Assembly: GCA_942493075.1 (NCBI GenBank)
Contig: OW818681.1
Span: 3,410,001 to 3,474,000 of the forward strand
Direction of reading: 5' to 3'
Length of the DNA: 64,000 nt
From: JBBQYD01 sp942493075
GTDB lineage: Bacteria > Verrucomicrobiota > Verrucomicrobiia > Limisphaerales > UBA8199
Part shown: piece by piece, positions 26,302 to 33,788 of the stretch
Numbering within the stretch: the stretch's first letter is position 1
Layout of the letters: each line of letters opens with the position of its first letter
Position numbers and translations under genes: made by a program
Notes under the pieces: generated by a model
The model's input: the letters and a program-made list of their open reading frames with translations, nothing else
Database searches by the model: none
What the model was told of the DNA's origin: nothing

Positions 26302-26766
26302 CTAACGGGTGCGTGGAATTGGTGTGAAATCGTGAACACCCTTGAAATCCGCGGTCTCGACCAGAAGACGGTACGGGACATTGGGCATTAGGGGATCGGG
26401 GCGGGCTTCTTTGACGACGGGACGCATTCCTCTCAGGCGCATGCCGTAGAGGAATTCCTTCACGGGGACGGAATTGGAGTCGGAAACCAACTGCCAAACC
26501 GGGTGTGCGAAGCGGTTGGTTTGGAACTCGGCGAGGAGCACGACTTTGAGAGAGGTGAGCTTCAATTTTCGGTCAAAACCAAAAGTGACAGGGTTGGTGG
26601 CTTCAGGTCGAGAGGGGTTCTTGCCAGCAAACAGGGTGGCCCGGGCTGGGCGTGACCGATGATAGATTTGAATATTCTCCGTCTCAAACCAGTCTCTGTT
26701 CAAGTAAAGGGACAACGCGCCTAGCAAAACGATAGATGTAACCAGAAACCAGGGTTTCCTCGTCAT
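26302..26766 (-). CDS. Conserved-looking membrane-anchored protein
   Basis: A 154-residue protein with one N-terminal membrane segment (about residues 7-22, FLVTSIVLLGALSLYL) and a soluble periplasmic part with no cysteine. Segments such as NPVTFGFDRKLKLTSLKVV, PVWQLVSDSNSVPVKEFLYG and MRLRGMRPVVKEARPDPL look like an ordered beta-rich domain. It is divergent from the pseudopilin at 26777 with only 10 nt between starts. Such pairs are common near H-X9-DG pseudopilins in this phylum (from memory). Function unknown. Confidence 0.65.
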   Translation of the reverse strand: MTRKPWFLVTSIVLLGALSLYLNRDWFETENIQIYHRSRPARATLFAGKNPSRPEATNPVTFGFDRKLKLTSLKVVLLAEFQTNRFAHPVWQLVSDSNSVPVKEFLYGMRLRGMRPVVKEARPDPLMPNVPYRLLVETADFKGVHDFTPIPRTR

Positions 26767-26776
26767 AGATAGAGAG

Positions 26777-27598
26777 ATGACGTTGGTGAGACGAATTTAT
26801 TCGATGAAAACCGAGTTAATGGACCGTGAGCCGGGAAGGATGATCAACGGGGACAGTCGGCGAGGGTTCACGTTGATCGAGTTGCTGGTGGTGATTGCCA
26901 TCATTGCGATTCTTGCGAGCATGCTATTGCCCGCAGTGGGCCGCGCCAAAGAATCCGCCTACCGGATTAAATGCGTGAACAATCTCAAGCAGATCGAGGT
27001 GGCGCTCAAGTTATATGGAGATGACAGCAATGGGTTTTATCCGCCGCGAACCAATGACATGCGGTGGCCGGCGATGCTGAATGAGTATTACCGCACGACG
27101 AACCTGCTGGTTTGCCCTACCGACGCGACGCGCGGCACGCCGTTAACCGGCACGGCGGGAATGCGGGTGGACCTGGCTCCGCGCAGTTATTTTATTAATG
27201 GCTGGAACGATTATTTTCTCAATCTCCTGGGAGAAGAGGCGTTTCGCGGTGAATATATGGCGGGCACCAGCAGCCGCGGCTGCATGCGTGAAACAGCGGT
27301 GCTGAAGCCGACTGAGACGGTTGTTTTTGGAGAGAAGAAGAACCTGCAGCGGGAACAGGACCCTGTGTCGCGCGATTACTACATGGATATGGCCGAAGGC
27401 ATGGGCGGAAATGATGCCGACCGGATCGAGCATGGCTGTCATTCGACGGGTCGCAAGGCGGGCCGGGGCGGCAATTCCAATTTTGCCTTTGTTGATGGGA
27501 GCGTCCGCAACCTAAAGTATTCGAGTTCCGTGTGGCCGTATCATCTCTGGACAATCAGCGATGCCGACCGGTTGGCGTATGCGTTTCAGGCTCCTTGA
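26777..27598 (+). CDS. H-X9-DG type pseudopilin (PulG-like, DUF1559-related)
   Basis: A 273-residue pseudopilin. The prepilin peptidase site RRG/FTLIELLVV sits at about residue 29-30, followed by the hydrophobic helix VIAIIAILASMLLPAV. The C-terminal domain has the hallmark H...NFAFVDGSVRNLKY motif of this group. Starts at 26777, 26804 or 26840 are possible; 26777 has GAGAG upstream. Such proteins are very numerous in Verrucomicrobiota and Planctomycetota and are thought to be minor pilins or periplasmic assembly proteins. Its TGA overlaps the first ATG of the IS66 transposase remnant, so the gene 3' end abuts inserted DNA. Confidence 0.88.
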   Translation: MTLVRRIYSMKTELMDREPGRMINGDSRRGFTLIELLVVIAIIAILASMLLPAVGRAKESAYRIKCVNNLKQIEVALKLYGDDSNGFYPPRTNDMRWPAMLNEYYRTTNLLVCPTDATRGTPLTGTAGMRVDLAPRSYFINGWNDYFLNLLGEEAFRGEYMAGTSSRGCMRETAVLKPTETVVFGEKKNLQREQDPVSRDYYMDMAEGMGGNDADRIEHGCHSTGRKAGRGGNSNFAFVDGSVRNLKYSSSVWPYHLWTISDADRLAYAFQAP

Positions 27599-28029
27599 TG
27601 CCGGGCAACCAGGCGATTGTCGTTGCCAAAGTCCAGGGACGTAAATTGAGAGATCGGCTCAGGCAGCTATGCCGCAAGCCGCTGTCCTACCCCAAAGCCG
27701 AGAAGCTGCGCCAACGCTTGAACGGACCGGAACAGAAGCTTCTGCTGACCTGCTTCCGGCGTCCGGGAGTGCCTCCGACCAATAACCAGGCCCAACGGAG
27801 TTTGCGGCCCGTAGTCATCATGCGCAAAGTCATCCAGGGCACCCGCTCGGAAAAGGGACTGGAAAACCACAGCGTTCTGCGCAGCCTGTTTGAGACCGCC
27901 AAACGGCAGGATAAACAAGCTCACCGCTTCTTATACGAGCTGTTCACCAAGACCACCGCAGAAGCCCAAGCCGCTCTCTATCGCAACCCTTTGGGCGCAT
28001 CCGCGCATCGCGAGATCCTGCGCTGCTGA
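27598..28029 (+). pseudogene. IS66-family transposase (TnpC) C-terminal remnant
   Basis: The 143 readable residues are the end of an IS66 transposase: LRQRLNGPEQKLL, then PTNNQAQRSLRPVVIMRKVIQGTRSEKGLENHSVL (given in two parts: PTNNQAQRSLRPVVIMRK and VIQGTRSEKGLENHSVLRS) with the final catalytic-region helix. Full-length proteins have about 500 residues, so over 300 are missing. The likely IS right end is near 28071 (…TTTAGCG-type end reading GTAACAGTTTAGCGCC on the minus strand), where the duplicated sigma-factor segment begins. Confidence 0.85.
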
Positions 28030-28071
28030 GATTTCAATAGTCCCGCCTTGGGATAGGCGCTAAACTGTTAC

Positions 28072-28303
28072 CTGGATGCCCCGTTTCAAGCGGGGAAGAC
28101 TGGGCATCTTGGGTCGGCGGTTCGCTCACGTCTGTATTCACCATCCATTAGACCGAGAGCCCGCTGGAAAGTCACGGGAGAATTTTCCCCAGTGGCCTTG
28201 CTGTTCTCATCAGAACAGAATGTTCACAACCAAGACGCAAAGAAAAGACCTGGAGAACAGGAGCAGACCGATGAAACCGAAAGGGTTCTTCTTTTTCCTT
28301 TGC
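28072..28303 (-). repeat. Segmental duplication, copy 2 (broken sigma-factor 5' end)
   Basis: It repeats 24738-24969 with about five differences. On the minus strand it contains the start MVNTDVSEPPTQDAQ and 24 codons of a second sigma-factor gene, then stops abruptly at the IS66 remnant. Two of the differences change residues. The copy is therefore a truncated gene, split by the insertion sequence. Confidence 0.9.
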
Positions 28304-28306
28304 GTC
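28223..28306. repeat. Element D: hairpin-like dispersed intergenic repeat
   Basis: The left arm ACGCAAAGAAAAG (28235-28247) faces an inverted CTTTTTCCTTTGCGT (28291-28305). Copies occur at about 24889-24970 and, left part only, at 30731-30778 (AAGAAAAGACCTGGAGAACA is shared). Each copy precedes a copy of repeat A on the plus strand. Confidence 0.7.
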
Positions 28307-28350
28307 TCGGCGTCTTTGCGTGATTACCTTCCTGCCGTTTGGTCTTAAAC

Positions 28351-28464
28351 AACACGACGTGTCGCGCCGAAGCCGGGCGGAGGCGGATGTCAGCGCAGCT
28401 ATTTTGGAAAAACCCTGCGACGACAAAAAGGCCAAAACTACGATAGGAAAAAAGTTCGCAACAC
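28351..28464 (-). repeat. Repeat A, copy 2
   Basis: A 114-nt copy from AACACGACGTGTCGCGCC to AAAAAAGTTCGCAACACC. It overlaps the 3' end of the small open frame at 28438-28629. Same orientation as the other copies. Confidence 0.85.
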
Positions 28465-28629
28465 CTTCGGCTGATTGGGGTCAATTTCCCGTCCCGATTC
28501 ATCGAATAGCCTTGCCAAGCGACTGGACTCCTCAACAACCAGCTCAGGAAAGCTGTTCCATCGGTGCAAAGGTTCTATTGACTTACGTGAACAGCGATAG
28601 ACCTTCCCGTCACGTCGGTCCATATACAA
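28438..28629 (-). CDS. Small open frame running into repeat A (doubtful)
   Basis: A 63-codon frame with charged, protein-like composition (DRRDGKVYRCSRKSIEPLHRW, then ELVVEESSRLARLFDESG). Its last nine codons are contributed by repeat A, so the natural end was probably lost. It could be a remnant of a cassette gene. No family was recognised and no good ribosome binding site was seen. Confidence 0.25.
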   Translation of the reverse strand: MYMDRRDGKVYRCSRKSIEPLHRWNSFPELVVEESSRLARLFDESGREIDPNQPKVLRTFFLS

Positions 28630-28658
28630 AAAATAGCCGTTGTCACAGGAGCATCCTC

Positions 28659-28832
28659 CGAAACGCCACAGAGTGCCGCAAACTTCACGCCGCTTAAGCC
28701 GCTGTGCTCATACTCGTCGAGAATGCGCTCCCGGTGCTCGCGGGTACGGCGCGCCCTGCCCAGGGCATCGGCTTTAATGAGATTGGTAACCGGAGGCTGC
28801 GTGGTCGTGGTTAAACCGGTCGTAGCTGTCAT
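28659..28832 (-). pseudogene. IS66-family accessory protein TnpA, N-terminal remnant
   Basis: About 58 residues, with RTREHRERILDEYEHSGLSG and VKFAALCGVS, match the helix-turn-helix start of IS66 TnpA proteins. The frame then diverges into unrelated sequence, so the rest is missing. It is on the strand opposite to the TnpC remnant at 27598-28029, so the two are probably from different insertions. Confidence 0.65.
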
Positions 28833-28977
28833 AGGCGGTCATACTACGACATCTACGACTCCATCAACCACTGATGCTCGGCGTGACACTTACCTAACAA
28901 TGACGCCGGCCCTGCTTGCGATTTCAATCTCGAAAACCGACACGGCCAAAACGGTCGTATGCGTACGATATCTGCAC

Positions 28978-29030
28978 GGTTATTCGGCGACAAAATCAGA
29001 CGCCCCATCACGCTCTGACGCCATTTAGGT
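28978..29030 (-). repeat. Repeat B, copy 1 (partial)
   Basis: CGGTTATTCGGCGACAAAAT, then CAGACGCC, and the end CACGCTCTGACGCCATTTAGG match the other B copies, with the middle AGTGCGGCCAACATCC piece missing and the terminal GTTCGTAACA end absent. It lies 26 nt after the stop of the candidate immunity gene at 29056-29727. Confidence 0.75.
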
Positions 29031-29055
29031 GTTCATAGCACCTCACCCAACTGTT

Positions 29056-29727
29056 CTACCAGACCCGTACGTGCGGATTTGAGAATACCAAAGGCGCGTT
29101 TTGCACTAAACGCAGCCCTGAATTCAGGAAGTAATCTTTCACTCCAGAATACAACCGCGCATCTGGGGTAATAAAGTCAACCGTCAGATGGTGGGTCATG
29201 CAAACGACCAATGGTTCTCGCCGAAAAAGAATCACGATATCGCTGCACCTGTTTTCATATGCATAGTCGATGAAATGATTGATGAAGCAGATTGGAAGGC
29301 TTTCAAAGAGAATTCCACCCCGGAATCCCTGCAATGCTTGTCGGCTATTAATTGAGCGCAAGTATTCAAATCGAGCGCAGTTTCGCCGCTTAGGTGCCGC
29401 CTTTCCGAACCATTCTTGCCGTTGCTGGCGCATCTGGGCTAATGCTGCGTTAAGCTTCATCTTGCGAAGCACTGTAATGACATGGAAGGCATGCTCCGCG
29501 ATAAGCTCCCGATCGAATATTTCTCTGCCCTGTGTGTTCCAGGCCTTTCTCGTTCGTATTAAGCAGTTGGAGGTGCAGATGATGTGAGCACTCATAGACT
29601 CCTCGCCTGAGAGCCACTTCTGCATCCCTTTCAGGGGCCTCAGGAGTGATTTCTGAACTCTGGCCGCATTCACTTGAGAGATTAGGCGGGGCATAACGGA
29701 CCCACGGTATTTGTGTGCTGCTATCAT
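29056..29727 (-). CDS. Candidate immunity protein next to Rhs-derived toxin
   Basis: A 223-residue protein, soluble, basic in its first half and hydrophobic-patched in its second (ILFESLPICFINHFIDYAYE, DIVILFRREPLVVCMTHHLT). The ATG follows the stop of the Rhs-type toxin gene by only 2 nt, which argues for translation coupling and for the usual toxin-immunity order. No family was recognised, and the role is inferred from position. Repeat B follows its stop. An inner start at MPRLIS (12 residues in) is possible. Confidence 0.6.
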   Translation of the reverse strand: MIAAHKYRGSVMPRLISQVNAARVQKSLLRPLKGMQKWLSGEESMSAHIICTSNCLIRTRKAWNTQGREIFDRELIAEHAFHVITVLRKMKLNAALAQMRQQRQEWFGKAAPKRRNCARFEYLRSINSRQALQGFRGGILFESLPICFINHFIDYAYENRCSDIVILFRREPLVVCMTHHLTVDFITPDARLYSGVKDYFLNSGLRLVQNAPLVFSNPHVRVW

Positions 29728-29729
29728 GT

Positions 29730-30650
29730 CTAGTCCAATCCTTCAGGGTAGATTGGAGTGTGCGTCCCATTCCGGTGTTGGACGTCATAATGCGGCCTAT
29801 GTGTTCCATCGTGGGTCGCGGGCTCCCATACATCCCCTGACTTATCCTCCCATCCCTTGGATGTTTTTTTGGGACCCTTCTTCGGGGCCTTGTACCTCTT
29901 GTCTTTCGGTGGGAAGGATCTCATGCATTTTCTCACACACTCTCGGTAACCGACACGATCTAGTCGCTTAGCATCAAGTGACTCCTTGCAGGTCTTAACG
30001 CAATAATCAAGGTCCGGCGGATCTGATTTCATTTCACAGTTCGATGCTCCAGTTGGCGGCAGGGGCAATGGAACAGGGAGAGGCTTGGGCGCATTTGGCA
30101 TAGCACCAAAAACATCTGGATCGAGCGCGATTTCGGGATTAGCATCAACGGAGTCATAGGCGGGCAGGGATAAACCAAAAGGGTCAATTCCGTTGATGGC
30201 GTAGTTTGCAGCAAAGCAATACAAATTATTCCCCCCGCTCTCTCGGATCGGATCTTCATTTAGCCAGCGTTGGAGGTTCGGATCGTAGAAGCGGTAGCCG
30301 TAGTAGGAAAGGCCTGTGAGGTTGTCCGTCTCTTTGGATGAGAATCGATACCGGTTTACATCGGCCATCGGCCCCCACTTTCCGAGAACCCGGCCAAATG
30401 GATCATACAAGTAGCGGGCAACCACCGTGCCGCTTGAATCCGTCAGTGTGCTGATATTTCCGTTACCATCCGAGTGGTAGAAAGAAGTTGAAGGTTGAGG
30501 GTTGAACGTTGAATGATCCGTGCGCGCGAGTAATCCGCCTATCCCGCCCGCGCCCTGCATTGAACCGCTCAGGTCCAAGCCACGCTGCAAGGAACCTTCG
30601 CTGCCGAAGGTAACGAACAACAGCGCCAGGATGGCCAGAAAACGGATCAT
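29730..30650 (-). CDS. Short secreted Rhs-type toxin (core 3' end plus variable tip)
   Basis: A 306-residue protein. Residues 1-20 resemble a signal peptide (MIRFLAILALLFVTFGSEG). From about 25 it is homologous to the end of the large Rhs protein: DLSGSMQGAGGIGGLLAR, SSGTVVARYLYDPFGRVLG, LTGLSYYGYRFYDPNLQRWL, closing with GIDPFGL at about 155. The remaining 150 residues are a distinct tip with Pro-rich linker, four to six Cys, a basic KKGPKKTSKG stretch, and a terminal GDVWEPATHDGTHRPHYDVQ motif resembling polymorphic-toxin tips with a conserved W...HxDVQ end (nuclease-like, from memory). Eleven residues (STFNPQPSTSF) come from an intergenic-type repeat. It could be a deletion product rather than an independent toxin. 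Confidence 0.65.
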   Translation of the reverse strand: MIRFLAILALLFVTFGSEGSLQRGLDLSGSMQGAGGIGGLLARTDHSTFNPQPSTSFYHSDGNGNISTLTDSSGTVVARYLYDPFGRVLGKWGPMADVNRYRFSSKETDNLTGLSYYGYRFYDPNLQRWLNEDPIRESGGNNLYCFAANYAINGIDPFGLSLPAYDSVDANPEIALDPDVFGAMPNAPKPLPVPLPLPPTGASNCEMKSDPPDLDYCVKTCKESLDAKRLDRVGYRECVRKCMRSFPPKDKRYKAPKKGPKKTSKGWEDKSGDVWEPATHDGTHRPHYDVQHRNGTHTPIYPEGLD

Positions 30651-30833
30651 CGGTTCGCAGCAGCATAAACAACGGAACGGCTATGTCATCCGCAAAAAAA
30701 ACGGCCAAAAGAACCGGAAAAGAACAATTCTCACAACAAAGAAGCCAAGAAAAGACCTGGAGAACAGAAGCAAACCGCGAACCGGCCAACCGTGTCCTAG
30801 GACTACGACCAGTTCATGGTTATTCGGTTACAC

Positions 30834-30948
30834 AACACGACTTGTCGCGCCGAAGCCGGGCGAAGGCGGATGTCAGCGCGGCTATTTTGGAAAAACCCTA
30901 TGACGACAAAAAGGCCAAATCTACGACCGGAAAAAAGTTCGTAACACC
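30834..30948 (-). repeat. Repeat A, copy 3 (most complete)
   Basis: 115 nt from AACACGACTTGTCGCGCC to AAAAAAGTTCGTAACACC; homology to copy 1 extends left to about 30802 (CTACGACCAGTTCATGGTTA). The right end lies 25 nt from the stop of the 167-residue candidate immunity gene. Element D lies directly to its left (30731-30778). Confidence 0.88.
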
Positions 30949-30973
30949 CACTCCACAACCCATCAAGCGAGGT

Positions 30974-31477
30974 TCATTTCACCTGACCGCGACGTTGGGA
31001 CTCATATTCTTTTAGAAGATCGTCATCGTCAAACCTGATTCGATTCCTTTGGCAGATCCGTTTCGCTTCACGGATAGCCGTAAGCGCTCTACGTGTCCGG
31101 CCTGAATCAAAATACAAGACCCCCAATAGCACTAAGCGATCGGCCAAGTCACCCGGACCATACTCATCTAGCCTGGGCTTGAGCCTGAGCAACCGCTTGA
31201 TAAGCTTTATCTCACTATTTCGATAGAGTATTGCCCTGTCAAAATCCCCTCGGGCTTCGAACAGGAGAGACCAGCATTCCTCGCCTTTGATTGCCTCGTG
31301 TTTGCTGGCGGCTTTCAACAGCAGCGGTTCGAGGATTCGGCAGTAATACTTGGCTCTAGAGCGATTGTCGCGGCCATACAACCAGTATATCAGCTTGGCG
31401 TGGCAGTACAGAATCCTATCCCAGATTCCTTCGAACTTTCGTCTCCTAAGTCTTCGAATGCAGGTTTTGGTTTTCAT
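30974..31477 (-). CDS. Candidate immunity protein coupled to orphan Rhs tip
   Basis: A 167-residue, Arg/Lys-rich, alpha-helical protein with TPR-like pieces (ECWSLLFEARGDFDRAILY, DLADRLVLLGVLYFDSG, RRALTAIREAKRICQ). Its ATG overlaps the stop of the preceding orphan toxin tip as ATGA, a firm sign of coupled translation. Immunity to that tip is the simplest reading; the family was not recognised. Repeat A follows 25 nt after its stop. Confidence 0.6.
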   Translation of the reverse strand: MKTKTCIRRLRRRKFEGIWDRILYCHAKLIYWLYGRDNRSRAKYYCRILEPLLLKAASKHEAIKGEECWSLLFEARGDFDRAILYRNSEIKLIKRLLRLKPRLDEYGPGDLADRLVLLGVLYFDSGRTRRALTAIREAKRICQRNRIRFDDDDLLKEYESQRRGQVK

Positions 31478-32190
31478 TTACATCGTGGATCTGGTTTGCA
31501 CGGCTTGAGCTTGGGGAGCAATTTTCGCTGCTCTTCAGACAGACTGTTCCACTTATCCCAGGCTTGCTCCAATTCAGCGCTCTGTTGGTCGCGCTTTTTT
31601 TCCGCTTCCTTCTGAAACCTCTCCTTCTTCTTTTTACCTGACTTTGTCTGATGATCCCGCCCTGGAGTGTGCTTCCTCCCGCCTTTCGGGCCTCTTGGTA
31701 TATCCTGAATTCCCAACTCTTCCTTTCCCAAATCTATAGACTCTCCCATGAGAGTTCCAGCAGGATTCAGACACATGCGAGCCGTCTGCACGGGGTCTGA
31801 AGCATCCTTATATGGTGGGAGTGCCTCATCACTAGGCCCCGGCGCATTGACGATGGCTTCGGTGGAAAGCAGCATAAGGATAATCGGTATTAGGATCGGA
31901 GTCTCACCATGCGGATCAACGTAGTTCAGCGCGTTATTCTCATTAAACCGGTATACGTTGATCCCTCCCTCTTGCCCAACAGATCCTCGTTCAACCAGCG
32001 TTGGAGGTTCGGGTCGTAGAAACGGTAGCCGTAATAGGAAAGGCCGGTGAGGTTATCCGTCTCTTTGGATGAGAACTGATACCGGTTTACATCAGCCATC
32101 GGCCCCCACTTTCCAAGGACCCGGGCAAACGGATCATACAAATAGCGGGCGACCACCGCACCGCTGGAATCAGTCAGTGTGCTGATATTG
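31474..32190 (-). pseudogene. Orphan Rhs C-terminal end with distinct toxin tip, frameshifted
   Basis: Rhs homology begins abruptly at NISTLTDSSG (about 32190) and runs through ARVLGKWGPMADVNRYQF and FYDPNLQRWLNED. There a one-base deletion near 31980 shifts the frame; after correction the text reads EGGINVYRFNENNALNYVDP followed by HGE, the normal end of the Rhs core. The tip then has a short hydrophobic stretch and a basic end: GGRKHTPGRDHQTKSGKKKK, RFQKEAEKKRDQQSAELEQA, finishing in CKPDPRCK. The KHxPGxxHxxKS motif is suggestive of a nuclease tip, but I cannot name a family. There is no start or export signal, so it is likely silent unless recombined onto a complete Rhs gene. Confidence 0.7.
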
Positions 32191-32256
32191 CACCCGACGC
32201 CACTGGCTCATTAATGACTCCTCCACCCATGTGATGGGAGCGCGGACACCCTAAGC

Positions 32257-32368
32257 AACACGACTTGTCGCACCGAAGCCGGGCGGAGGCGGATGTCAGC
32301 GCGGCCATTTTGGAAAACCCTGCGATGATAAAAAGGCCAAAACTACGACAGGAAAAAAGTTCGTAACA
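32257..32368 (-). repeat. Repeat A, copy 4
   Basis: 112 nt, AACACGACTTGTCGCACC to AAAAAAGTTCGTAACA. Its right end is 1 nt from the stop codon of the DUF4304 gene (32370-32372), the tightest junction of the set. Confidence 0.88.
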
Positions 32369-32369
32369 G

Positions 32370-32840
32370 TCAATCACGAAGGAATTCCTTGGCCTCAGCC
32401 GCCACAGGAAGGTGCGGATGCTTACGAAGGAAAGCTCGAAGCTGTCCGACTGACCGGCACTCATCAAAGAATGTCCGGCACAACATCCGGAGGGCGCTCA
32501 GAATCTGAATCGTCTTTTCTGCGGTTACTGGGCAATCGAGATCCAGCACAAACTCCGCTGGATCTCGACCTGGCAGAAACATAGCCAGTCGACCGAGAAT
32601 ATGACATTTCGAGATGACTCGGGGTAAAGAATCATCGACCTCCCGGATCGTCACTCCGAGGTTTACATAATATTGTGGCCCCCAGGCCGATTTCTGAAGG
32701 GAAACCACCTGAAATAAATCTTGAGTCGACCGGTGCCAGAAGAGCCCTCTGCGTTCGAATCCGAAATCCGAGAGAGTGACAGATACTGCTTTGGTCATCT
32801 GGCTTGGTGTTTGGGCTCGGCTCTTCATCATACGTCCCAA
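32370..32840 (-). CDS. DUF4304-family protein (orphan immunity-like)
   Basis: A 156-residue cytoplasmic protein. The segment GFERRGLFWHRSTQDLFQVV, then SLQKSAWGPQYYVNLGV, is the DUF4304 signature (long Phe/Arg start, Gln-Lys-Ser, Asn-Leu-Gly-Val). The C-terminal third is helical (RAFLRKHPHLPVAAEAKEFL). A later start at MTKAVSV (residue 15) fits the family better. No toxin gene remains beside it: repeat B and an IS4 fragment lie upstream and repeat A directly after its stop. In this setting it is probably a stranded immunity gene, though the family's activity is not established. Confidence 0.7.
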   Translation of the reverse strand: MGRMMKSRAQTPSQMTKAVSVTLSDFGFERRGLFWHRSTQDLFQVVSLQKSAWGPQYYVNLGVTIREVDDSLPRVISKCHILGRLAMFLPGRDPAEFVLDLDCPVTAEKTIQILSALRMLCRTFFDECRSVGQLRAFLRKHPHLPVAAEAKEFLRD

Positions 32841-32920
32841 CGATTAACCTATGTGTCAGTATTGATCGCCTTGGTTTGGTAATCAACCATTGGATTACAG
32901 GGTCACAGAGCTATTATCAA

Positions 32921-33026
32921 AGCATGGTTCTTCGGCCACAAAATCGGACGCCAGTGCGGCCAACATCCCCACCACGCTCTGACGCCAATTAGGCCAAGAC
33001 TATGATGGCAAATAAGTTCGTAACAT
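32921..33026 (-). repeat. Repeat B, copy 2
   Basis: 106 nt, from CATGGTTCTTCGGCCACAAA to AAATAAGTTCGTAACATG. It forms a direct repeat with copy 3 (33591-33700) around the IS4 fragment, with about eight differences over 90 nt. Confidence 0.88.
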
Positions 33027-33484
33027 GTGAGGGCCAGGCTGCTGTGCATGAGAATGCCGCGCACCGTAAAGAATTTGATATTGCCATCCTTGCCTTTGCC
33101 GCAGGAAGGCCGGCCCAGCAGTCCGATCTTGGAATCTTTATCGCGCTGAAAAGAGAATTCACAGGTGTCATGAAGCATCAGGATCTTTTGGTCCGACTGG
33201 GCCAGCCGAGCACCGGTTGCCTGGAAGTGACCCGCCAAAATGTGCTCCTCAGTTACGCTGGCATTGGAGAAAAAGCGATAAGCAGCTTTAGTGTTGACCC
33301 AATCCTGGCATGCATAGGGCAGACTTTGGCCGATTCCGTCGGTGAGCATCCCCAACAGTTTGCCCAACCGTTTACCCAACCGCAAATCCTTGAATCGGGA
33401 CCCAGAGACTTCCTCGTCACTCCATCTGCTGGGAATCGAGGTTTTGATGATGGCCGGTTTTCTGACCGTTCTTTTGGTCTGCAC
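33027..33484 (-). pseudogene. IS4-family (Tn5-like) transposase, N-terminal remnant
   Basis: About 150 residues match the DNA-binding start of IS4/Tn5-type transposases: SRFKDLRLGKRLGKLLGMLT, NTKAAYRFFSNASVTEEHIL, and HDTCEFSFQRDKDSKIGLLG carrying the first catalytic Asp (DT). The frame then enters repeat B and ends, so two thirds of the enzyme are missing. No IS ends were identified. It lies between direct repeats B2 and B3. Confidence 0.8.
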
Positions 33485-33590
33485 CCCTATTATCCATCAC
33501 AAGTGTACGAATTTGAACATTTTATTCGTAAAGAATCTTCATTCTTCACTCAAAACTTGTGGGTAATCGCAAGCTATACATGACGCTTAC

Positions 33591-33700
33591 GGCATAACGG
33601 CTATTCGGCTACAAAATCGGACGCCAGTGCGGCCAACATCCCCACCACGCTCTGACGCCGATTAGGTCAAGGCTATGACGGCAAATAAGCTCGTAACACC
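33591..33700 (-). repeat. Repeat B, copy 3
   Basis: 110 nt, from GGCATAACGGCTATTCGGCT to AAATAAGCTCGTAACACC, located 88 nt after the SUKH gene stop on the minus strand. The outer ends (GGCTATTCGGCTACAAAA and CTATGACGGCAAATAAG) resemble those of repeat A although the middles differ. Confidence 0.88.
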
Positions 33701-33788
33701 GACGAATGAAGCGAGAGCCCTAGCAACCAGCAACATCCAAAGCCGGGGGAGCGAAATCATCGCCATTCCACTTCATACCAGCACGTCG

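Noticed and set aside
29056..29727. 223-aa gene considered as a REP-associated transposase
   Set aside because: The HUH motif and the typical YR(R/K)NLPH-like start are absent; the 2-nt spacing to the toxin favours an immunity role.
32174..32467. Minus-strand open frame through repeat A (reads CYELFSCRSFGLF...)
   Set aside because: The frame is created by the repeat itself and overlaps the DUF4304 gene end; similar CYEL readings occur in repeat B. It is not a gene.
25118..33700. Repeats A and B as integron attC sites of a cassette array
   Set aside because: Their length and position fit, but I could not find the paired GTTRRRY/RYYYAAC boxes, and no integron integrase is in the window.
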